Positions 27,601 to 34,300 of a stretch of DNA of 64,000 bases are shown one piece after another. The DNA is from Saprospirales bacterium (GTDB lineage Bacteria; Bacteroidota; Bacteroidia; Chitinophagales; Saprospiraceae): NCBI GenBank assembly GCA_016711045.1, contig JADJTT010000001.1:620001-684000 (forward strand), in the 5' to 3' direction. The notes under the pieces were generated by a model that did not search any database, had not been told where the DNA came from, and saw only the letters and a program-made list of their open reading frames with translations. Numbering within the stretch: position 1 is the stretch's first letter; the number at the start of each line of letters is the position of its first letter. The position numbers and the translations under genes are program-made.

Positions 27601-27864
27601 TGCGAGACGGGCCTGGGCGATATACAGGGTAATGAAGGCGTGTACGGCCTCCAACGGGCCTTCACGATTGCCGGAGCAAAATACCTGATCATGAGCCTGT
27701 GGCAGGTACCCGACCAAGAGACCTCCGTTTTTATGACCACTTTTTACAGCCATTGGATAACAGATAAACAGTCAATCCCGGAAGCATTCCGCAACACCCA
27801 GCAGGAGATGCGGGAGCGGTTCATCAATCCGTACCAATGGGCGGGATTTGTATTGCTGGAGTAG
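24617..27864 (+). CDS. Exported TPR-CHAT (caspase-like) protein, damaged by a frameshift and a poly-G tract
   Basis: A signal peptide (MKNAFPLLFLILPTLVWAQ) is followed by about ten 42-residue TPR units (consensus REKALGKEHPEYA..LNNLA.LY..MGQYEKAEPLYLEA.AI), a helical linker and a C-terminal CHAT domain with catalytic His in HLATHGYFF (near 27345) and Cys in LSACETGLGD (near 27600). CHAT peptidases are caspase-like. The frame breaks at 25883-25888, where GAAAAG should have one more A; the second half then continues in the other frame. One TPR unit is 16 codons short where 20 G residues occur (24936-24955). Both look like sequence errors. An ATG at 24581 is an alternative start. Targets are unknown. 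Confidence 0.85.
24936..24955. other. Run of 20 G, probable sequencing artefact
   Basis: Twenty consecutive G residues replace part of one 126-nt TPR repeat in the CHAT gene, shortening the 42-residue unit to 26. The bases just to the right (agagaaagcgaatcg) are a damaged copy of the expected gaaaaagccgaatcg. Decay into G is typical of two-colour sequencing chemistry. Confidence 0.7.
24975..26110 (+). repeat. 126-nt tandem repeats encoding TPR units
   Basis: About nine direct repeats of 126 nt, each encoding a 42-residue TPR with the landmark GGAAAGGAACATCCCGAATA, run through the CHAT gene. High similarity between units points to recent unit duplication or gene conversion and makes the region prone to assembly collapse. 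Confidence 0.85.
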
Positions 27865-27879
27865 ATAGGCATAATTAGA

Positions 27880-28007
27880 AGCCAGCCCTTTCACACCACC
27901 GTATCCCGATACGCTACGCTATCGGCAACTCGCTCATAAGGGAGTTTCACCCTCCAGAAAATTCCCCTATCTTTATAGGGAATCGGATGCCCATGCCGGG
28001 CACACAC
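27880..28007 (-). mobile_element. Group II intron (class C-like) 5' relic
   Basis: The minus strand begins GTGTGTGCCCGGCATGGGC (28007 downward), close to the class C intron 5' end (GTGCGCCCGGCATGGG), and continues with a stem around CCCTATAAAGATAGGG, 'GGGTGAAACTCCC' and GAGCGAGTTGCC. It then jumps to GATACGGTGGTGTGAAAGGG, the element seen 3' of intron ORFs. The reverse transcriptase is deleted. The part at 27930-27985 has a diverged copy at 32243-32305. It lies 16 nt after the CHAT gene. Confidence 0.5.
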
Positions 28008-28080
28008 AATGTATACCATGTCCATGCTCCCTATCGGTCGTACGGCAGGCGTACTCACCGATATACCTCATTAAGAAAAA

Positions 28081-28731
28081 ATGAAAAAACAACTCAAACA
28101 AGAAATAGAAAAATTCAAAAAATGGTCGAGGAGTTTGTCAGAAATTCCCGAACCTGAAAGAGGCGGGGAATGGGAAGAGAATTATACTGAATGGTGTATA
28201 ATAAACGAGCTGTTTTATGAATTTATAGCAACGGAAAATTATCTATATTGGGAAAATGAGGATATAGAATACATCTTGTATTTAATCGCAAGAAATAACG
28301 AAACGGAAGATTTCATTGAAAAAATTGCTGAACAACAACCAAAATCTCTTGAATTATTAGCGAACAAGTCTTTGGAATTTGGAGAACGAGATTCCAAATG
28401 GCAAATAGCAATAAATCTTGACAAATTTCCAAATAAAGAAATTGCCAAATCACTATTAGAGAGATTTTTAAAGGATGGGGACGAATATGTAAGACGTATG
28501 GCTTTAATGACAATTTCAAAATTTAATCATTCGAGATTAGAGGAATTTTGTAAAGAAGCCTGGAATCGAGAAGATAAATGGCAAGAATATCAAAGAATTG
28601 CAGTTCTTCATTCTTTGGAAACGGCAAATTCACCAGAATTGGAAAAATACTTTAAATTGGCAATCGAAGATGGAAGACAATACTTGATAATGAATGTAAA
28701 CAAACTAAAAGGAAATAAAAACGAGGTATAA
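28081..28731 (+). CDS. HEAT-like repeat protein, unknown
   Basis: The protein has 216 residues, is AT-rich and has no signal peptide. After a charged N-terminus (KQLKQEIEKFKKWSRSLSEI) and an acidic, aromatic stretch, the C-terminal half has HEAT-like helical pairs ('KSLLERFLKDGDEYVRRMAL', 'YQRIAVLHSLETANSPELEK'). It may be a binding scaffold or an immunity-type protein; no partner is seen. It lies between two intron relics, which fits a captured gene. Confidence 0.65.
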   Translation: MKKQLKQEIEKFKKWSRSLSEIPEPERGGEWEENYTEWCIINELFYEFIATENYLYWENEDIEYILYLIARNNETEDFIEKIAEQQPKSLELLANKSLEFGERDSKWQIAINLDKFPNKEIAKSLLERFLKDGDEYVRRMALMTISKFNHSRLEEFCKEAWNREDKWQEYQRIAVLHSLETANSPELEKYFKLAIEDGRQYLIMNVNKLKGNKNEV

Positions 28732-28748
28732 TCGAGTAGGGAGTGTAA
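28729..28748 (-). repeat. 15-bp copy of the intron 3' relic
   Basis: TAATCGAGTAGGGAG at 28731-28745 is identical to the sequence at 22800-22814, where it forms the end of a longer group II intron relic. It begins at the stop codon of the HEAT-like gene, so it may mark an old insertion edge. Confidence 0.35.
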
Positions 28749-28948
28749 TCTTGTTATATATCCAACCAATTTAAAAAAAATTACTGGCCGAACCCCTTCC
28801 TTTTACAACCAGATGAAGAAAAATCGAAAGGTAAATCTTGAAAATCTGTGATTTATGTAACTTATTTCTATAGTTATGTAAGACTTTCCGGAGTTAATTA
28901 CCTCATCTTGTAGTGGAAAAATTCACTCAAAATTTAACACTACAAGTA

Positions 28949-29722
28949 ATGAAAACAAAAAATTTATTGACATTTTTTGCACTGGTATCCGTTATAATGG
29001 TGGCCGGCTGTAAAAAAGAAGATGACCAGGATCCGGTTAATGTAATAACTCCTCAAACGGTAGTACAGCCTACTATTAATCTTAGATCAACAACTGATTT
29101 TGTGGTTTTAGCTGGCTCGCAAATATCTAATATCCCAACTTCTGCACTTACCGGAAATATTGGATTAAGTCCCGCTTCCGGAAGTTTGATTAGTGGATTT
29201 GGAAGTGCAGAAATTACCGGCACTACGTACACCGTAGATGCTTCTGGTCCTGCAGGTTCTGTCCCTGATGCGGTTGGGCTTACTGCGGCCAAAGGTGATT
29301 TGACAACAGCATATAATGAGGCTGCTGGACGTACATCAACTGATATGGTACTCCTTGCCGGAAATATTGGTGGACTCACACTCACCCCAGGGCTTTATAA
29401 ATCGAACGGATCGCTTGAAATTTCTTCCGGCGATCTTACCTTCGATGCAAAAGGTGATGCAAATGCAGTCTTTATAATCCAGATAGCTTCTTCTTTAAAC
29501 ACCACTCCAGGGCGTCAGGTTATTTTAAGCGGTGGAGCATTGGCCTCCAATATTTTTTGGCAGGTAGGTACTTCTGCAACGCTTGGAACTACATCCGTTT
29601 TTAAGGGTACAATAATGGCTGATCAATCTATTTCAATGAATACTGGCGCTATAATTGAAGGTCGGTTGTTTGCCCGTATTGCCGCTGTAACATTAGACAG
29701 CAATACAATTGTAAAACCATAA
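28949..29722 (+). CDS. DUF3494 ice-binding-like lipoprotein
   Basis: I start at the ATG at 28949 (257 aa); 12 upstream in-frame codons are optional. A lipoprotein signal with Cys at 21 (VAGCKK) is followed by a DUF3494 domain: 'FVVLAGSQISNIPTSALTGN', 'IGLSPASGSLISGF', 'LTPGLYKSN', 'VFIIQIASSLNTTPGRQVIL', 'IFWQVGTSATLGTTSVFKGT'. This is the beta-solenoid ice-binding fold found in polar and many non-polar bacteria. Non-polar members may act as adhesins. It heads a plus-strand group with an OmpA lipoprotein and a beta-barrel protein. Confidence 0.88.
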   Translation: MKTKNLLTFFALVSVIMVAGCKKEDDQDPVNVITPQTVVQPTINLRSTTDFVVLAGSQISNIPTSALTGNIGLSPASGSLISGFGSAEITGTTYTVDASGPAGSVPDAVGLTAAKGDLTTAYNEAAGRTSTDMVLLAGNIGGLTLTPGLYKSNGSLEISSGDLTFDAKGDANAVFIIQIASSLNTTPGRQVILSGGALASNIFWQVGTSATLGTTSVFKGTIMADQSISMNTGAIIEGRLFARIAAVTLDSNTIVKP

Positions 29723-29779
29723 CCCAGTGTTTTAGTGCAATACCTATTACAGTATAGTAAAATGCCCAATGCAGCGTAA

Positions 29780-29989
29780 AGAGAAGGCTATGTCCCCAAT
29801 GTAGTTTATTCCTGTGGCTCAATGATTCATAATGCTGATTTGATAACCCCCTACGCCATGCCCGATTATGCATCAACTTACGCAACGGTTCATGTGAAGG
29901 AATTTCTTGATGCGCTGAAAAACTCAAAATCAATTCCAAAATCAATTTTATCAGGTCAGCAGAGTTTTCTTGCTCCCAAAACACACTAA
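29780..29989 (+). pseudogene. C-terminal fragment of a GH130-like glycoside phosphorylase
   Basis: Right after an in-frame stop at 29777-29779 the frame reads GYVPNVVYSCGSMIHNADLI, then TPYAMPDYASTYATVHVKEF, to a TAA at 29987-29989. 'NVVYSCG..IH...L..PYA.sD.as..atv...e.l' is the C-terminal strand set of GH130 mannosyl phosphorylases. Only about 69 residues remain of a protein normally over 300, without a start, so this is a relic. It lies between the DUF3494 gene and a palindrome array. Confidence 0.5.
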
Positions 29990-30080
29990 AAATGTGTGAA
30001 TAATGTAACCTTTTACAAAAGTTATATAACACTTCTCCGTCTAAACAAGCCGACCTTTATTCAAAGTTAAGAACCTCTAT

Positions 30081-30326
30081 AATGAAGCCAAAGTGATTTG
30101 ACGGCCGGCGGCCGTCAAACCACCTTGGGGCTAGCGCGGCCGCCGGCCGCACTAGCCCAAACCACTTCTGTTTGAGAAAGAAAGTGGTTTGACGGCGGGC
30201 GCAGCCCAAACCACTTCTGTTTGAGTATATAATGAAGCCAAAGTGGTTTGACGGCCGGCGGCCGTCAAACCACTTTGGGGCTAGTGCGGCCGCCGGCCGC
30301 GCTAGCCCAAACCACTTCTGTTTGAT
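30081..30326. repeat. Array of GC-capped palindromes (three tandem units)
   Basis: Two full units (30090-30170 and 30240-30320) and one deleted unit (30181-30220) lie in tandem. Each full unit has a hairpin on the theme AAGTGGTTTGACGGCC-GGC-GGCCGTCAAACCACTT (17-bp perfect arms at 30240-30276) and a second hairpin GGGCTAGTGCGGCC-GCC-GGCCGCGCTAGCCC (30278-30308), followed by AAACCACTTCTGTTTGA. A rearranged relative is at 32324-32391. No ORF is credible here. It precedes the OmpA lipoprotein gene. Confidence 0.8.
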
Positions 30327-30348
30327 CGTATGTATAAAAAACATTAAA

Positions 30349-31020
30349 ATGAAAAAGTTAAGAATGAGTTTGCTCGTGATTCTATGCTCGACAATGTTTT
30401 TTTCGGGCTGCAGTACATGGAATAAAACACAAAAAGGGGCTGTTATTGGAACCACAGCCGGCAGTGCAGCGGGCGCTGTAATCGGCAGAGCTTCGGGAAA
30501 TACTGCTTTGGGCGCGATAATAGGGGCAGCGGTTGGTGGAGCTTCGGGTGCGATAATTGGCCATCAGATGGACAAGCAGGCCGAAGAAATTAAAAAAACA
30601 GTACCTGATGCAAAAGTTGAACGCGTGGGCGAAGGCATTGTTGTTGAATTTAACAGTAATGTATTATTTGGTTTCGACAAATCAAACCTTTCGGAGAGCG
30701 CAAAAGCGAATCTCGACAAACTGGTAATTGTGTTGAATAGTTATGTCGACACAGATATTGAAATACAGGGACATACTGATAGTAAAGGTAGCGAAGCGTA
30801 CAACCAAAATTTATCGGAACAACGTGCCCGCAATGTCTATTACTATTTAACTGCTAAAGGGATAAATTCAGGCCGGGCAAAAGTGAAGGGATTTGGCGAA
30901 ACATCGCCCAAATACGAGAATGACACAGAAAATGGCCGCACACAAAACCGCAGGGTAGAGTTTTTGATAACCGCCAATGAAAAAATGAAAGCAGAAGCCG
31001 CACAGGGTGCTAATAATTAA
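30349..31020 (+). CDS. OmpA-family lipoprotein (YiaD-like)
   Basis: The protein has 223 residues, with the start at the ATG at 30349; upstream in-frame codons belong to the palindrome array. A lipoprotein signal with Cys at 21 (FFSGCST), then Gly-zipper helices (AVIGTTAGSAAGAVIGRASG), then an OmpA-like domain with 'FGFDKSNLSESAKANLDKL', IQGHTDSKGSEAYN and 'NLSEQRARNVYYYL'. It binds peptidoglycan and tethers the envelope, like YiaD. The beta-barrel gene begins 40 nt downstream, suggesting co-transcription. Confidence 0.9.
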   Translation: MKKLRMSLLVILCSTMFFSGCSTWNKTQKGAVIGTTAGSAAGAVIGRASGNTALGAIIGAAVGGASGAIIGHQMDKQAEEIKKTVPDAKVERVGEGIVVEFNSNVLFGFDKSNLSESAKANLDKLVIVLNSYVDTDIEIQGHTDSKGSEAYNQNLSEQRARNVYYYLTAKGINSGRAKVKGFGETSPKYENDTENGRTQNRRVEFLITANEKMKAEAAQGANN

Positions 31021-31060
31021 TTGATTGAATGAATGAATGAATGCGCTTAAATAATTTACA

Positions 31061-31738
31061 ATGAAAACAATACAAGTTGCTTTGCTATTTGTTTTTACAC
31101 TTTTCATCTCTTCGGCAATAGCCCAAAGTGATGTGCCTGGAAAAACATCATTTGCCATTCTGGGAGGTGTTAATTTTCAAAATCTGAACGGCAAAGATAT
31201 GAGTGGCAACAAACTCGAAAACGATTTGATAATTGGTTACCATTTCGGGGTAAATGCCCAGATCCCAGTTGCTCCGGAGTTTTACTTTCAGCCAGGGTTA
31301 CAGTTCAGCACAAAGGGCGCAAAAAATACGGCTAGCATTTTAACCAGCACGTACAAACTCTCCTACATTGAGCTGCCTCTTAATTTTGTGTATAAAGGCC
31401 TGTTGGGCAATGGTTATTTCATCCTTGGATTTGGGCCTTATGTTGGATACGGCATTACTGGTAAAGTTATTTACGAAAGTGGCTCTGTAACTTCTGAAGC
31501 TGATATCAAATTCAAAAACGAAGTGGTATTAGGCGACCCCTTAACCACAGCCTATATTAAACCGTTGGATATCGGTGGCAATATTTTCTTCGGATATGAA
31601 ATGGCATTCGGTTTGTTTTTGCAATTGAACGCGCAACTCGGCATGATAAATATTAACCCGGATAACTATCTCTTCCCCGACGATAGTTCAACGCTTAAAA
31701 ATACCGGTTACGGCCTTTCGCTTGGTTACCGGTTTTAA
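31061..31738 (+). CDS. Outer-membrane beta-barrel protein (PorT-like family)
   Basis: The protein has 225 residues with a signal peptide (1 to about 22, SSAIAQ). The mature part shows alternating beta strands: 'SFAILGGVNFQNLNG', 'FYFQPGLQFSTKGAK', 'LSYIELPLNFVYKG', 'YFILGFGPYVGYGI', ending in the aromatic C-terminal strand LSLGYRF. This fits the OMP_b-brl_2 family of small Bacteroidota barrels. It follows the OmpA lipoprotein gene closely and precedes a two-helix membrane protein gene by 23 nt. Function unknown. Confidence 0.85.
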   Translation: MKTIQVALLFVFTLFISSAIAQSDVPGKTSFAILGGVNFQNLNGKDMSGNKLENDLIIGYHFGVNAQIPVAPEFYFQPGLQFSTKGAKNTASILTSTYKLSYIELPLNFVYKGLLGNGYFILGFGPYVGYGITGKVIYESGSVTSEADIKFKNEVVLGDPLTTAYIKPLDIGGNIFFGYEMAFGLFLQLNAQLGMININPDNYLFPDDSSTLKNTGYGLSLGYRF

Positions 31739-31761
31739 ATTCTTCAATTAATAAAGTGGAA

Positions 31762-31983
31762 ATGAAAAAAAATTTGGGAATCGTACTAGCCGTAATCGGA
31801 ATAATCATGATGATTTACACCGGATTCAATTATGTAACTACAGAAAAAGTGATTGATTTAGGTCCAATTGAATTAAATGCAGAAAAAACCCATAATGTAC
31901 AATGGCCGCCAATAGTTGGATTGGTATTAATCGTTGGTGGCACTGTTTTAATTTTTTTTGATAAAAAAAAGATTCTCTCCTGA
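31762..31983 (+). CDS. Small two-helix membrane protein
   Basis: The protein has 73 residues from the ATG at 31762 (a GTG two codons earlier is possible). Two membrane helices (about 5-22 and 50-66) flank a short polar loop 'KVIDLGPIELNAEKTHNVQW', which faces outside if the N-terminus is cytoplasmic. The layout is like DUF3185-type small proteins. It is probably the last gene of the OmpA/beta-barrel group. Confidence 0.65.
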   Translation: MKKNLGIVLAVIGIIMMIYTGFNYVTTEKVIDLGPIELNAEKTHNVQWPPIVGLVLIVGGTVLIFFDKKKILS

Positions 31984-32019
31984 CCAAATCTCAGGAAACC
32001 GGTTGAATTTGATCAATGT

Positions 32020-32305
32020 ACGAGCAGGCGATTACGCACCCACCCGTCCAGTTGTTCAAACTTCTCGCAGCAAGTGGCACGTTTGGTTAGTTCCCGGTTT
32101 AGCTCGTTGAGTAGAATATTTGGACAACAGCAGGTTAAAGGGGGCCGCCCTGCGGCGTGCCCTCTTTCCTTTTTTTGCACTTAATGTATTCGACTCTGTT
32201 CGTTTTGCCTTCCTTCGCCGGCCGTAGCCTTGGCGAAGGTCGAGGCAACTTGCCCATAAGGGACTTTCACCCTTTAGAAAATTACCCTACCTTTATAGGG
32301 TAATA
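32020..32305 (-). pseudogene. Group II intron relic with reverse-transcriptase fragment
   Basis: From 32305 downward the minus strand carries the intron 5' segment also seen at 27930-27985 (CCCTATAAAGGTAGGG, GGGTGAAAGTCCC, GGCAAGTTGCC). Further down, one frame reads PNILLNELNRELTKRATCCE then KFEQLDGWVRNRLL and a stop. 'sNILLnELdrELtkR' is the block before the YADD motif of group II intron reverse transcriptases, and 'LDgWvR.RL' is from the C-terminal maturase part, so the catalytic core between them is deleted. The 5' end is cut by a palindrome element. Confidence 0.55.
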
Positions 32306-32323
32306 CTCAACCCAAAGTGGTTT

Positions 32324-32391
32324 GGGACTAGTGCGGCCGCCGGCTGCACTAGTCCCAAGTGATTTGACGGCCGAAGGGCGTCAAATCACTT
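32324..32391. repeat. Double GC-capped palindrome
   Basis: GGGACTAGTGC / GCACTAGTCCC (32324-32356, 11-bp arms) is followed directly by AAGTGATTTGACG / CGTCAAATCACTT (32357-32391, 13-bp arms). Both stem words occur in the array at 30081-30326, but in reverse order, showing the same element family with shuffled parts. It sits at the 5' edge of the intron relic and about 140 nt upstream of the next gene. Confidence 0.8.
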
Positions 32392-32532
32392 TTCTTCAGT
32401 ATAGAACCTCATTCTTTTCGGGTTTTGAAGGGAAATAACTATGCATGAAAAAACGTTTCCCTCAGAGTTTATGAACCCACTCCAATTCACATAGAGCCCA
32501 AAATTGAACTTACTTTAAATTTCAAAACCGTG

Positions 32533-34068
32533 ATGCGCACAAACTATTTTTTCTTTTGCCTTATTATCAATGTTTTTTTCATTTCTGGCACCGCTTTTTC
32601 TCAGACTATCAACTTTGACGAAACCTGGAAGGAATTTTTGGAAAACGACAAGATTTCCAACATGAGTGAATTAGTCAAGCCTGACAAAGTGTATAACCAA
32701 CCGGATTATGCCAAATATTTATTAATGAATACCAACTCCTGTTTTTGCCAAAGCAAGTTGGACGACGCAGAAAGTTTGATGGCAGAAGTCCAGGAGATAG
32801 ACGCTGAAGTACATGAGTCGATTCCGGGATTTGTGGAAAAAATGGAAGAGCTCGAAACAAAAATCGAAGCCTATCATAGCATGGATGCGATTTGGAAGCG
32901 ATTTTTGCGAACGAATGAAGTCACGTCGGAAGAGTTGGAAGCAGTCACCGCAGCTAAAACGACCTGTGAAAAAAGAACCCTGGCGAAGTATTCCTACATG
33001 ACGGCTTATTATCATTTTTGCCAGGGGGACATCTCAAAATCAAAAAACATCTTCGAAAATCGCACCCTCAAATTAACTGAAAAAACCTCCTTGCGCGTAC
33101 AGGATGTGGAAGGATTAGCCTCCGCGGCAGCTAAAATGAAATCCATGTTTCAGGACATGTCCAAATTGGATATTGCCTGGAAGACCTATGTAGAAACCGG
33201 CGTTTCTCCCGGATTTGACATTGAATTACCCCTTTTCCCCTGCTACCCCATTCCAAACATGAAGGAATTAGTGTTAAATGGAGTATTGGATGTATGTAAT
33301 TCAGGCCCGGCAATGCTTGAAAGAATTAAAAAATTGCAAGCCGAAAGTGGAGTAACTCCTGATAAGGAGTTGGCAGAAAAAGTGAAGGAACTGGAAACAG
33401 CCATTGAAAAAAATGACCGCAATCTCGCTGCGTTGAATGAGGCGTGGGATGCCTTTATTCCAGACAACAGGGTGAAAAACATAGACTACGGGTATGAATA
33501 TTGTACTGTAGAGCCATTGATCCGGGCATACATCCTGGATGGCTACACGTATGTCTGCGGACTGGCAGAAGAAAGGCTTGAAAAAATTGATTCCATCGCA
33601 AGGTCGCAAACAGTGGTATTGGATGAAATTACGATGACCAAAATCAGTGAACTGGCAGCGTTATACGAACAATATCAATCCAATGGGTTGAAAATTGAAA
33701 AGATTTGGAGAAAGTTTGTCGCAAAAGGCGATAAACTTTCAGAGAACTACCAATCAACGGATTTATATTGTGACAACATCCAACAGGTCAAAGACTGGAC
33801 TATGAAAGGGCTTTCTGGTACCTGCGAGGATGGATACCTGTACCTCGACAAAATTGAAGCATTTCAAGAAACGTTTGAGTTCAATTTCATGGAAGAACTG
33901 GAGTGTCGGGTTCAGAATTTACGAATTAAGGTATGGGATTGCCGCTATCAGTTATTGGAGGAGTTAGCCCGTATTGAATCGCCCGATTCCTATGAAGAAA
34001 GAGTGAAAGAATTGATGGAAGAATACGGAATGGACGCGCGACCAGAAGTTTGTTCATCGGATAAATAA
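32533..34068 (+). CDS. Exported protein with five Trp/Cys-containing repeats, unknown family
   Basis: The protein has 511 residues with a signal peptide (ending GTAFSQ). The mature part consists of about five units of 90-100 residues. Each opens with a Trp helix (FDETWKEFLE, MDAIWKRFLR, LDIAWKTYVE, LNEAWDAFIP, IEKIWRKFVA). Several also carry a paired-Cys core ('PCYPIPNMKELVLNGVLDVC', 'YCTVEPLIRAYILDGYTYVC', 'YCDNIQQVKDWTMKGLSGTC'). The units are separated by coiled-coil-like acidic helices. Disulfides within units are likely in the periplasm. I recognise no family. The gene is moderately AT-rich and stands alone. Confidence 0.75.
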   Translation: MRTNYFFFCLIINVFFISGTAFSQTINFDETWKEFLENDKISNMSELVKPDKVYNQPDYAKYLLMNTNSCFCQSKLDDAESLMAEVQEIDAEVHESIPGFVEKMEELETKIEAYHSMDAIWKRFLRTNEVTSEELEAVTAAKTTCEKRTLAKYSYMTAYYHFCQGDISKSKNIFENRTLKLTEKTSLRVQDVEGLASAAAKMKSMFQDMSKLDIAWKTYVETGVSPGFDIELPLFPCYPIPNMKELVLNGVLDVCNSGPAMLERIKKLQAESGVTPDKELAEKVKELETAIEKNDRNLAALNEAWDAFIPDNRVKNIDYGYEYCTVEPLIRAYILDGYTYVCGLAEERLEKIDSIARSQTVVLDEITMTKISELAALYEQYQSNGLKIEKIWRKFVAKGDKLSENYQSTDLYCDNIQQVKDWTMKGLSGTCEDGYLYLDKIEAFQETFEFNFMEELECRVQNLRIKVWDCRYQLLEELARIESPDSYEERVKELMEEYGMDARPEVCSSDK

Positions 34069-34079
34069 ACCTAAAGTTG

Positions 34080-34170
34080 TTTATAAACACTGCGTCCAAA
34101 GGCTGCAGTGTTTATAAATTATGGTTGTGGGTCAAGTCCTCTTCGACACCCAAGAATGCCGAAGAGGACT
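34080..34170. repeat. Two perfect palindromes between unknown gene and scpA
   Basis: TTTATAAACACTGC / GCAGTGTTTATAAA (34080-34118, 14-bp arms) shares its arm with the palindrome at 6156-6185. AGTCCTCTTCG / CGAAGAGGACT (34135-34170, 11-bp arms) shares the core GAAGAGGACTTC with the hairpin at 57730-57751. Neither has a T tract. Both are members of dispersed families in this window. Confidence 0.75.
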
Positions 34171-34260
34171 TCTGAACTACCTCAACACCATCCACTTTTT
34201 TGACCCATTCCCGCCAGCTTTTGCCGGCTGTGGATAGGCATGCAGGTGTTGCAAGGGAAG

Positions 34261-34294
34261 TTGAGTCCATCTTTTCGTTTTTTCCGTACCTTTG
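34261..34294 (+). promoter_or_regulatory. Bacteroidota sigma-A promoter of scpA
   Basis: TTG at 34261-34263 and TACCTTTG at 34287-34294 (23-nt spacer). The -7 element ends 6 nt before the scpA ATG at 34301, so the mRNA is probably leaderless or nearly so. Confidence 0.55.
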
Positions 34295-34300
34295 CAGGGA

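Noticed and set aside
29649..30032. A 127-residue minus-strand frame over the GH130 relic
   Set aside because: Low-complexity hydrophobic residues without motifs; the plus-strand relic explains the sequence better.
30057..30455. A 132-residue frame through the palindrome array
   Set aside because: Its repeats are the translated palindromes; no start context or conserved domain.
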